Translations under genes and position numbers: made by a program
DNA from: Planctomycetota bacterium
GTDB lineage: Bacteria; Planctomycetota; SZUA-567; H5-PLA8
Length of the DNA: 64,000 nucleotides
NCBI GenBank assembly: GCA_015075375.1
Contig: JABTUM010000004.1
Location: 558,001-622,000, forward strand
Direction of reading: 5' to 3'
Notes under the pieces: generated by a model
What the model was told of the DNA's origin: nothing
The model's input: only the letters and a program-made list of their open reading frames with translations
Databases searched by the model: none
Part shown: positions 16,582 through 24,204 of the stretch, piece by piece
How the letters are laid out: each line of letters opens with the position of its first letter
Numbering within the stretch: position 1 is the stretch's first letter

Positions 16582-17325
16582 CTACAGTTCTTTAGACCGA
16601 TAAAGCAAGTATCTGGTTTGCATCCAGCGTACCGCTCGAGCGTCGCGTAAGGCCCTGAAGGTGCGTCCTAAGCCTTGTCCGTACTTGGGTTTGCCCATGG
16701 TGCGCGGGCGGTGATTCACGTCCACCTCCACCACCGTACCGCCTTCCATCCGGATCAGCGTCGTGAAAAACCGATGCATTCCATTGTACAGCTTGACCCG
16801 TTTGAGCACCTCGGCCTTGAAAAGCTTGAGGCTGCAGCCGGTATCGCGAATGGGGTCCTTGGTGATCCAGATGCGTACCGCGTTGGCGATCTTCGAACTG
16901 ATTTTGCGCAGCCAGTTGTCCTGTCGATTCGCGCGCCGGCCGGCCACGCAAGTGGGCTTGTCCGGGCCTTCGTACAGGGCCAGCATCTTTGCGATATCTG
17001 CCGGATCGTTCTGCAAGTCGGCGTCGATCAGGGCAATGACTTCCCCGTGCGCGGCTTGTATGCCCGCCGCGAATGCCGCCGACTGCCCGTGGTTGCCTTC
17101 CAGCCCCACCACTCGCAAACACGGATACTTCTTTTTCAACTCGATCATCAGTTCGCGGCAGCCGTCCGTCGAGCCGTCGTCGGCGCATACGATTTCGAAG
17201 GGTTTACCGAGCTTCTTCAATTCCCGTTCGGCTTCGGCGATGAACTCTTCGATGCACTCCCGTTCGTTGTAAACGGGGGCTACGAGGCTTAAATAAGGGG
17301 GCTTTGCGGCAGACGGGTCGGGCAT
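16582..17325 (-). CDS. Family 2 glycosyltransferase (polyprenyl-phosphate sugar type)
   Basis: A 247-residue GT-A enzyme. Donor- and metal-binding motifs are ADDGSTDG (Asp49-Asp50) and DADLQNDP (Asp101, Asp103), and RDTGCSLKLFKAEVL is typical of the DPM1/ArnC group that moves a sugar from a nucleotide onto polyprenyl phosphate. Unlike ArnC and GtrB it has no C-terminal membrane helices; the adjacent LAB_N protein, encoded 39 bp downstream on the same strand, may supply the membrane anchor. Start is the ATG at 17325. Confidence 0.9.
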   Translation of the reverse strand: MPDPSAAKPPYLSLVAPVYNERECIEEFIAEAERELKKLGKPFEIVCADDGSTDGCRELMIELKKKYPCLRVVGLEGNHGQSAAFAAGIQAAHGEVIALIDADLQNDPADIAKMLALYEGPDKPTCVAGRRANRQDNWLRKISSKIANAVRIWITKDPIRDTGCSLKLFKAEVLKRVKLYNGMHRFFTTLIRMEGGTVVEVDVNHRPRTMGKPKYGQGLGRTFRALRDARAVRWMQTRYLLYRSKEL

Positions 17326-17698
17326 CTAACGGTTCCTGCTAGGGGCCTGGGGATGCCTTGGGTATCGGCCAAGCCCCGAATCGGCGTCATCGATTCACAT
17401 GTGCATGCCAACCGACAAGACGCCAGCCCCAGGTTCGGGCTTCATATCGGTCGCTGCAGACGCTTCGTTCTTACCATCTAACGTCTTTAATTCAAATCAG
17501 TTATGAGTTTTCTAGGGCTAAGGCGCCAAATTGCACCCGTGCAATAAATCCAGAAACCTCAATGGCTTCCAAGGGCACACATGCTTTGCAGCGCTCCCTT
17601 GAGGTGGTAGCATACGCCGGGTTCGATATTAAGGTCTCTGGAGGTCGGTGGCTGCCGCGCCGGACGGTGAGTTTCCCAAGGCGTGGCTGTTTTGGACA
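17326..17698. other. Divergent intergenic region without a gene
   Basis: 373 bp between the GT2 gene and the CNNM/CorC gene, which are divergent. It is AT-richer than its surroundings (for example the stretch around 17480-17570) and presumably holds both promoters. I see no convincing RNA gene, coding frame or strong hairpin. A GGAGGT at 17640 lies just before a GTG at 17648 that is an alternative start for the next gene. Confidence 0.5.
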
Positions 17699-19261
17699 AT
17701 GGACGTAAGCATAGGTTATATCGCGGCGGCGGCCCTCCTCCTTTTGGCCAACGCCTTATTCGTAGCCGCCGAGTTTGCGCTCGTCGGCCTGCGACGGACC
17801 AAGATCGAGCAGATGATCGACGAGGGCAGCAAGGGCGCCCTGGCGGTCAAGGCGATCTTGGCACACCTCGACGCCTACCTTTCCACGTGTCAGGTCGGGA
17901 TCACCTTGGCCAGTTTGGGCCTGGGCTGGATCGGCGAAGATACGTTCGCCAAGATCTTCGAATGGATTTTCACGCTCGTAGGCTTCGAAGGCGGCATCGC
18001 GAATCTGAGTTCCCATGTCATCGCGGTGGTGCTGGCGTTCAGCATGGTCACATTCCTGCATGTGGTCATCGGCGAGATGATGCCCAAGACGCTCGCGTTG
18101 CAGTTCCCCGAGGTCCTGGCGCTGTACATCGCTTGGCCTATGCGCTTCTTCCACCGCTTGTTCTTCCCGGTTACCTGGCTGCTCAATGCCAGTTCGCTGG
18201 GACTGATCCGGCTCATGGGCCTGAAGCCCCCGCACGGGCATTCGCGCGTACACAGCGAAGAAGAGTTGTCCATGATCCTCGCCGAATCCCGCAGCGCCGG
18301 CGTCCTGACCGATCAGGAACACGCGATGCTGGAGCGCGTCTTCCGCTTCCACGACAAGACCGTCCGGGAAATCATGATCCCGCGCCCCGATATCATCGGC
18401 CTCGAACTGCATTCGACGCAGACCGAGGTCGTGGAAGTCGCGCATAAGTCCGGCTACAGCCGCCTGCCCGTCTACGACGGCGAACTCGACGAGATCGTCG
18501 GCATCGTGTACGTGAAGGATCTGATTTACTCGCTGCACCATCCGCAGCTCATCAAGCTGCCCGACTTGCTCCGTCCGGTCCTGGAGTTTCCCGAAACCAG
18601 CAACCTGGGGCATGTGCTGCGCGAATTCCAGCGCCGCCGCATCCACCTCGGAGTCGTCGTCGACGAGTTCGGAGCGACCACCGGGCTGGTGACGCTGGAA
18701 GATATCGTCGAAGAGATCGTCGGCGAAATTCAAGACGAGACCGACCAGGAACCCGCCGAAGTGGAGGAACTGGCCGGCGGCGTGTACCTCGTCGAATGCA
18801 AAGCGTCCGTCGAACGCCTGGAAGATCTGTTCCCGGACATCGAGTGGCCCGAAGGGGATTTCGATACGGTGGGCGGGCTGGTGCTGCATCTGGCCGGCAA
18901 GCTGCCGCGCGAAGGCGATACGTTCCGCGTGGGACAGGTGATCATCCGCGTGGTCAAGCGCGAAGGCCGGCGCGTGCGCAAGGTCAGCCTGCGCCGCGTG
19001 CCGCCGGGCAAGACGCAGCACTTCAAGCCGCTGACCGAGGCCGCCGTCCTGGCCGCGGAAGACCGCGTCAAGACGCCGCCGCCCATTCATGCCGACGAAT
19101 TAGCCGCGCGGGAAGACGACCCGATTCAGCCGGCCGTGTACAAGCCCGATGCATCGGACGACGTGCCGCACGATACCCCTGAGCCGCGCACATCCGGCGA
19201 AGGCGACGGTTCCTCCGCCGACGATCCCGCCGAACTTCCGGCGCAACACCGGCAGGCGTAA
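17699..19261 (+). CDS. CNNM/HlyC-CorC family membrane protein with CBS domains
   Basis: About 520 residues. An N-terminal CNNM (DUF21) domain with four hydrophobic segments (YIAAAALLLLANALFVAAEFALV first) is followed by a CBS pair with MIPRPDI and SRLPVYDGELDEIVGIVYVKDL, a cytosolic CorC_HlyC domain (VDEFGATTGLVTLEDIVEEIVGEI, then EGDFDTVGGLV), and an acidic, Pro-rich tail. The family is linked to Mg2+/Co2+ export and ATP-Mg sensing through CBS domains. The ATG at 17699 puts the first membrane helix at the N terminus as in relatives; a GTG at 17648 would add 17 residues. Same-strand neighbours are absent, so it looks monocistronic. Confidence 0.92.
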   Translation: MDVSIGYIAAAALLLLANALFVAAEFALVGLRRTKIEQMIDEGSKGALAVKAILAHLDAYLSTCQVGITLASLGLGWIGEDTFAKIFEWIFTLVGFEGGIANLSSHVIAVVLAFSMVTFLHVVIGEMMPKTLALQFPEVLALYIAWPMRFFHRLFFPVTWLLNASSLGLIRLMGLKPPHGHSRVHSEEELSMILAESRSAGVLTDQEHAMLERVFRFHDKTVREIMIPRPDIIGLELHSTQTEVVEVAHKSGYSRLPVYDGELDEIVGIVYVKDLIYSLHHPQLIKLPDLLRPVLEFPETSNLGHVLREFQRRRIHLGVVVDEFGATTGLVTLEDIVEEIVGEIQDETDQEPAEVEELAGGVYLVECKASVERLEDLFPDIEWPEGDFDTVGGLVLHLAGKLPREGDTFRVGQVIIRVVKREGRRVRKVSLRRVPPGKTQHFKPLTEAAVLAAEDRVKTPPPIHADELAAREDDPIQPAVYKPDASDDVPHDTPEPRTSGEGDGSSADDPAELPAQHRQA

Positions 19262-19285
19262 ACCCGCTCGTTCGCTTTCAGCCTT

Positions 19286-20608
19286 TTACTTCGATCCGTC
19301 TTGCTTCAAGATCCACTCCGCCGCCGCGCGCAGATCGTCGGCGACAAAGGCCGCCGCGCCCGGCGCCAACTCGGCTTCCACCCGCGCGCCGTGGCCGGTA
19401 CGCACCAGGATGCCCTGCCCACCGGCGCGGCGCCCGGCCTCCAGATCCGTCGCGCTGTCGCCGATCATCCAGCAACCCCGTAATTCCAAATGCAGATCGC
19501 GCGCGGCGCGCTCCAGCAGCCCGGTGTCCGGCTTCACGTCCCGGTGCGAGCCGCGGTATTCGGGCAGCGCCGCGTGGTCGCCCGCATGGTACGAGGCGTA
19601 CACGCCGTCCAACTCCACGCCGGCCGCTTCCTTTAGCAGGCGCGCCATCTTGTCGTGCACGGCATTCACCGTCTCGGCCGTCACGTAGCCTTGCCCCACG
19701 CACGACTGGCTCGTGACGACGACCAGCGCGTAACCCGCCGCTTGCAGGTCGCGCAGAGCCTCCGCCGCACCGGGAATCAACTCGAACGGTTCCGGACCCC
19801 AGCGGTACGCGGCTTGCGGATTGATCGTGCCATCGCGGTCCAGGAAGACCGCGCGCCGCCGCGGCGCGGAGGCGCTCAGCACGGCCTGCTCGATCGTTTC
19901 GACACCGTTTGCACCGACCTCGTACAGCCGCCAGCGATGCGGAAACTCGCAGAAGGCCGGCGCGGCAGCGTAGGCGACTCCGTTTTGTGTATCGGGCTCG
20001 GTCCCCGAGTGCAGGTGCCCGCTGAGCACCAGTTTGACGCGCGCGCCGGCTTCGATGCCCGCGCGCAGCGACTCCCATTCGCGGTACGAGTGCGGGTATC
20101 CGGCGTTTCGCTCGGGGTGAATCAGGTAATGCTGGACGTGAATCTGCGGCGCGGGATCGCCATCGCGCAGAGCCGCCAGAAACCGCTCGCGCTCCTGACC
20201 CAGACGGCGCGGAAAATGACCGTCGCCTTCGTCGTCGTGGAAGCAGAGCACGCGGTGACCGGCGCACGCAAAATCGGAGGAGAGCGCGCCGAAGACGCGG
20301 CGTTGGACCTCGGCGTGATCGTGGTTGCCGTGCACGACGGCCTTGGGACAGGGAATTGCTTCGAGCGCCTGCGCGATCAGGCGCAGATCGCGCTCGGCCA
20401 GCGCCTGCATCTCGGGGTCGTGCATCGCATAGGGCGGATAGTCGAGCAGATCGCCGCTCAGCACCAGCAGATCGGGGCGCGCGTCGCGGATGCTTTGAGC
20501 CGCCCGCTCCAGGAACTCCGGCATCCGGCGGCTGCGCCGCGCGGGCACCTGCGCCGTGCCGGGCAAGTGATGCCGCAAATGAAGATCGGTCAGGTGAGCG
20601 ATGCGCAA
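19286..20608 (-). CDS. Fusion: calcineurin-like metallophosphoesterase + HAD phosphatase (GmhB/HisB-like)
   Basis: A 440-residue two-enzyme fusion. Residues 1-245 form a metallophosphoesterase with all five metal motifs: DLHLR (Asp8, His10), SGDLLD, HGNHDH, the HxxxH-type HYLIH, and SGHLHSG; closest in style to CpdA-like phosphodiesterases. Residues 250-440 are a HAD phosphatase with FLDRDGT (Asp257, Asp259), TSQSCVGQG, KPDTG and MIGDSATDLEAG, as in heptose-bisphosphatase GmhB or histidinol phosphatase. The Cys/His zinc loop of GmhB is not present (YHAGDHAALPEYRGSHRDV has no Cys). The gene is unbroken across the junction. Which phosphorylated compound links the two activities is unknown. Confidence 0.88.
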   Translation of the reverse strand: MRIAHLTDLHLRHHLPGTAQVPARRSRRMPEFLERAAQSIRDARPDLLVLSGDLLDYPPYAMHDPEMQALAERDLRLIAQALEAIPCPKAVVHGNHDHAEVQRRVFGALSSDFACAGHRVLCFHDDEGDGHFPRRLGQERERFLAALRDGDPAPQIHVQHYLIHPERNAGYPHSYREWESLRAGIEAGARVKLVLSGHLHSGTEPDTQNGVAYAAAPAFCEFPHRWRLYEVGANGVETIEQAVLSASAPRRRAVFLDRDGTINPQAAYRWGPEPFELIPGAAEALRDLQAAGYALVVVTSQSCVGQGYVTAETVNAVHDKMARLLKEAAGVELDGVYASYHAGDHAALPEYRGSHRDVKPDTGLLERAARDLHLELRGCWMIGDSATDLEAGRRAGGQGILVRTGHGARVEAELAPGAAAFVADDLRAAAEWILKQDGSK

Positions 20609-20659
20609 CTTGGCGGTCCTCGCGAGCAGGAACGCCTCATCCTACGTACCCGCATGCGG

Positions 20660-21010
20660 CTACACCAGCACCTCCACCATGCCTTCGACGACGCGCGTCG
20701 GAAACGTCTTGAGCCGCTCGCGAATCGGCGCGACGGCGCGGCCGGAGGGCAGATCGAACTCCCAGCGATGCCACGGGCAGCGCAGCGTCGCGGCCTGCGC
20801 GTCGTAACCGACTCGGCCCCGCTCGTCGCAGATGACTCGCCCGGTCACGTCTCCGCGGCAGACGGGCGCGCCCGCGTGCGGGCAGAAGTTCAGCACCGCG
20901 TGGCAGGCGTCGCCGCGGCGCAGCAGCCCGATCGGCTTGCGTTCCACCGTGACCATCGTCCAGGCGCCTTCGGCGAGTTCCTCGTGGCGAACGACGCGAT
21001 GCCAAGTCAT
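20660..21010 (-). CDS. Rieske [2Fe-2S] ferredoxin
   Basis: A 116-residue soluble Rieske protein. The cluster is held by Cys43 and His45 (CPHAG) and Cys78 and His81 (CPWHRW). No membrane anchor or catalytic oxygenase domain, so it is an electron carrier of the kind that serves Rieske oxygenases or nitrite-reductase small-subunit-like roles. The start at 21010 has AGGGGAA upstream. The amidohydrolase gene ends 20 bp before it on the same strand, so they almost certainly share a transcript; together they hint at aromatic or carboxylate catabolism. Confidence 0.93.
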   Translation of the reverse strand: MTWHRVVRHEELAEGAWTMVTVERKPIGLLRRGDACHAVLNFCPHAGAPVCRGDVTGRVICDERGRVGYDAQAATLRCPWHRWEFDLPSGRAVAPIRERLKTFPTRVVEGMVEVLV

Positions 21011-21030
21011 GCCGGTTCCCCTTTCCTGCT

Positions 21031-22110
21031 TCAAGCCTGCGCGGCCAGCGCTTCCGGCCGGCACGTGCGCTCAAACGCGCCTTTCGGCCAACGAAAGAAC
21101 TCCGCGGCGTTGTCGTGCAGAATGCGGCGCAGCGAAGACTCGCCCAGGCTCTTGGGCAGGACGCTGGGCGGATCGAAATCCCAGTGCGGGAAGTCGGTGG
21201 CGAACATCAGCATCTCGTCGCCGCCGAGCATGTCGATCAACTGCGGCAGATGCGCGGCCTTCTGCGGCTCTTCGATGGGCTGCGTGCCGAACTTGATGTG
21301 GTCGCGCAGGTAGGCGCTGGGCAGGCGCTTCAGGCGCGGCGCCTGCTGGCGCAGGCCCTTGAACTCCTTATCCATGCGCCACATCAGATGCGGCGCCCAG
21401 CCAAAGCCGCCTTCCACCAGCGCGAACTTCAACGCCGGAAAGAGTTCGAAGACCCCCTCGAAGATCAGGCTCACCGTGTTGGCCATGTAGTACTGCGGCA
21501 GGCAGGTGTGCATCTCCAGGTACGTCGTCGCCATGCCGGCGGGCGTGGTGCTGTGGTTCAAGACCGCCGTGGTGGTGGACGGATGCACGTGGATGGGCAG
21601 CCCCTTGCGCACGCAGGCTTCGTAGATCGGCCAGAAGTAGCGCTGCCCATACGGAATGCGGTTACTCGCGCCCCAAAACAGGACGCAGACGACGCGCGGG
21701 TGGTCGCCCAGGCGTTCGATCTCCTGCACGGCCAGCAAAGGGTCCTGCATGGGAACGGCCAGCCCCATGACGAAGCGCTCGTCCTGCGGCAGCCAGTACT
21801 TGATCACCGTATCGTTGTAGGCGCGGCATACGGCGGCGGCGTACTCCGGATCGTTCGTTGCGGCCGCGAAACCGTAGGTGCCGGTCAGGATCGCGTAGCG
21901 ATGGCCGTAGACGTCGAGCAACTGCTCCTTAACCGACTGCGGCGTGCGCGCATCCGCGTCGAGCCGGCTGCCGCCCTCGCCGCGCAAGCCGCTGTGCGTG
22001 TGGCGCAGCCCTTTCCAGCGCGCCACCTCGCTGCGGTACGGCTCGTCCAAAAATTCAAGCCATTGGTCCAGCGACGGGGGATGGTTGTGTACGTCGCAGT
22101 CGATCAGCAT
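21031..22110 (-). CDS. Amidohydrolase-2 family decarboxylase/hydrolase (ACMSD-like)
   Basis: A 359-residue TIM-barrel metal enzyme of the amidohydrolase_2 family. Metal ligands are visible as DVHNH near the N terminus (His8, His10), HVHPS in the middle and TDFPHWD near the C terminus. Relatives decarboxylate or hydrolyse ring-fission products such as 2-amino-3-carboxymuconate semialdehyde. The open frame extends far upstream without a stop, but the ATG at 22110, which begins the metal motif, is the natural start. Partners: the Rieske protein downstream and an AraC regulator upstream, all on one strand. Substrate unproven. Confidence 0.9.
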   Translation of the reverse strand: MLIDCDVHNHPPSLDQWLEFLDEPYRSEVARWKGLRHTHSGLRGEGGSRLDADARTPQSVKEQLLDVYGHRYAILTGTYGFAAATNDPEYAAAVCRAYNDTVIKYWLPQDERFVMGLAVPMQDPLLAVQEIERLGDHPRVVCVLFWGASNRIPYGQRYFWPIYEACVRKGLPIHVHPSTTTAVLNHSTTPAGMATTYLEMHTCLPQYYMANTVSLIFEGVFELFPALKFALVEGGFGWAPHLMWRMDKEFKGLRQQAPRLKRLPSAYLRDHIKFGTQPIEEPQKAAHLPQLIDMLGGDEMLMFATDFPHWDFDPPSVLPKSLGESSLRRILHDNAAEFFRWPKGAFERTCRPEALAAQA

Positions 22111-22253
22111 CGCGCATTCCTCGGGGTTCGTGCGTCCGCGTATGCCGAACTCTACCTTGGCGCGGAATCGCGAACTTGGCGGCGCTTGATCGTGCTTTTG
22201 TCGAAAATTGATCTGAGCCCGCGCTATTTTCCGCCGAGTCGGCCTTAGAGGCA

Positions 22254-23126
22254 TTAAGCCTCGAGGTCGGCGGCGCCGGCGCGGTACTGCGAAGGGGTGG
22301 AACCGGCCCATTGCCGGAAGACGCGGCTGAAGTGGGCCGAGGACGCAAAGCCGCAGCGCAGGGCGATCTCGGTCAGGCTTGCCGTCCGGTCCTCGCGCAG
22401 CATCGTCTGCGCCAGTGCGATACGCATGCGCAACAGCCAGCGGTGGAACGGGACACCGTACTCGGCTTTGAAGGCGCGCGTGAGGTGCTCGGGCGAAACT
22501 TGGAACTTGCGCGCGACCTCGGTGAGACGCAGCGGTTGGTCGAGCCGCCCTGCGGCGTAGCCTGCGGCCAGTTGGGTGAGCTGCGCGGCGTTTTCTTCGC
22601 TGCGCGGCTCTTGAACCCCGGCGGTCTGCCGGCGCAGCAAGACGACGATCTGGGTCAGCAGCGCGCGCGTCAACGGTTCCCAACCCGTTCCGCGCACGAG
22701 CGCCTCGAACTGGAGCGCGCCGCAGTACTCGTCGAGTTTTCCGTACGCTTCTTTCGTCAGGCAGGCCGTCAAGGGCGGCCCGCCGCCGATCCAGGCCAGA
22801 TCGAGATCGCGCAGCTTGCCGGGATCCAGGCAGAGCACCGTGCGCCGGTACGGCTGCGGGCGGTCGAGCGTCAGACGGTGGGGCCGGCGCGCATCGAAGA
22901 GCACGACGCAGCGCGGCGAGACCGGGATCGGCCGGCCGGAGATCCAGAGCGTCCCGCGGCCTTCGTGCGTGAAGTTCAATTCCAGGCCGGGCTGCGTATG
23001 GAAACTCGTGCCGGGCATCGGCTGCCGAAGCGTGAGGTACCAACCGCGTTCGGCGAGCCGATCGGCGATGGGCGCGTTAAACCTGGGCTGAAGGTCCGGC
23101 CGTGCGGCGCGGGGAGTCCTGGGCAT
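22254..23126 (-). CDS. AraC-family transcriptional regulator
   Basis: About 290 residues. The N-terminal half is a cupin-like sensor (PMPGTSFHTQPGLELNFTHEGRGTLWISG). The C-terminal 100 residues hold two helix-turn-helices: LRLTEVARKFQVSPEHLTRAFKAEYG and the classical second motif SLTEIALRCGFASSAHFSRVFRQWAG. It lies 143 bp upstream of the amidohydrolase gene on the same strand and is the probable regulator of the amidohydrolase-Rieske pair. Start is uncertain: an ATG at 23153 would add 9 residues and neither has a strong ribosome site. The effector is unknown. Confidence 0.92.
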   Translation of the reverse strand: MPRTPRAARPDLQPRFNAPIADRLAERGWYLTLRQPMPGTSFHTQPGLELNFTHEGRGTLWISGRPIPVSPRCVVLFDARRPHRLTLDRPQPYRRTVLCLDPGKLRDLDLAWIGGGPPLTACLTKEAYGKLDEYCGALQFEALVRGTGWEPLTRALLTQIVVLLRRQTAGVQEPRSEENAAQLTQLAAGYAAGRLDQPLRLTEVARKFQVSPEHLTRAFKAEYGVPFHRWLLRMRIALAQTMLREDRTASLTEIALRCGFASSAHFSRVFRQWAGSTPSQYRAGAADLEA

Positions 23127-23229
23127 GCGACGCTTATAGCATGCCGCGGCCAAAATGGGATTGGCCCGCCGGTGCAGGGTTTCTTAGAGTGGAGACGCCT
23201 ATAGAAACGATCCGCCGCAAGGACTCGGC

Positions 23230-24204
23230 ATGAAAAAATCCGACCACAAAGCCCGAGCATTCTGGGCCGCGCTGATTCGAGGCCGCGAAGCCGAACTGGC
23301 GAAGCTGCTCCAGGCCGGGTTTCCGCCGAATGCCCCATTTCCGGTGGGCAAGGCCAGCGCCTCGCACGGGATCTTTCATCCGTTGCGCGCCGCCGCGAGC
23401 ATGAACCGTCTCGCGGCCGCCGACCTCCTGCTTCGCCACGGCGCGGACGTGGAAGGCGGGCAGCGCTTCCTGACGCCCCTGCTTGTCGCGACTACGGCCG
23501 GTCACACGGAAATGGCGGCCCTTCTGCGCAAACACGGAGCTCGTTCCAACTTCTTCGTGACCGCCGCCTCCGGCGCGACCAAAGCCCTCGCCGCGGCGCT
23601 CAAGAAGAACCCCAAGCACGCAATCTTGCGCGACGAATCGGGCTCGACGCCGCTGCATTACGCGGCGTGCGCGCTACGAGCGGAACACGTCAAGTTGCTG
23701 CTCAAGCACGGCGCGGACGTGAACTCCGCCGACGCGCAAGACCGTACGCCCTTGATGTGCGCGAGCGACCTGCGCTTCGCATCCGGCCCCGCGTACGCAA
23801 CCACGATCCGCCTGCTGCTGGAACACGGCGCGAACGCGAACGCGCGGGACTGGCTTGGCGTCACTTCCCTGCACCGCGCCGTCCGCGCCCGGCAGCCCGC
23901 AGCCGTCAAGCTGCTGCTTGAGCATGGCGCCGCGGTGGACGCCGAGGACAAGGGGCGCGGCTCCACGCCGCTGCGCCGCGCGGTCACCAACACCGGCGCC
24001 GGCGGCACCGCGGGCAAGCAGGACGCGGCGCTGGAGATCGCGAGGCTGCTCCTGAAGCACGGCGCGGACCCCCGGCGCAAGGACGCGCGGGGGCGCACGG
24101 TCGCCCAATCGGCGCGCGGCCGGGAAATGGTGGCGTTGCTGAAAGAAGCCGCGGCGATCGGCGCGAAGCGGCACGGTTCCAAGAAAAAAGCAGCTAAGGC
24201 TTGA
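23230..24204 (+). CDS. Ankyrin-repeat protein
   Basis: A 324-residue protein made almost wholly of about seven ankyrin repeats from residue 35 on (for example GSTPLHYAACALRAEHVKLL, then TPLMCASDLRF and VTSLHRAVRARQPAAVKLLL). No signal peptide; the C terminus ends in a Lys-rich run, KRHGSKKKAAKA. Ankyrin stacks bind other proteins; the target is unknown. Its last 11 bp overlap the end of the convergent gene on the other strand. Confidence 0.92.
   Translation: MKKSDHKARAFWAALIRGREAELAKLLQAGFPPNAPFPVGKASASHGIFHPLRAAASMNRLAAADLLLRHGADVEGGQRFLTPLLVATTAGHTEMAALLRKHGARSNFFVTAASGATKALAAALKKNPKHAILRDESGSTPLHYAACALRAEHVKLLLKHGADVNSADAQDRTPLMCASDLRFASGPAYATTIRLLLEHGANANARDWLGVTSLHRAVRARQPAAVKLLLEHGAAVDAEDKGRGSTPLRRAVTNTGAGGTAGKQDAALEIARLLLKHGADPRRKDARGRTVAQSARGREMVALLKEAAAIGAKRHGSKKKAAKA

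Noticed and set aside
21031..23043. A 670-residue reading of the amidohydrolase frame overlapping the AraC gene.
   Set aside because: The upstream half is Arg/Pro-rich shadow of the AraC gene on the same strand; the real protein begins at the metal motif (ATG at 22110).
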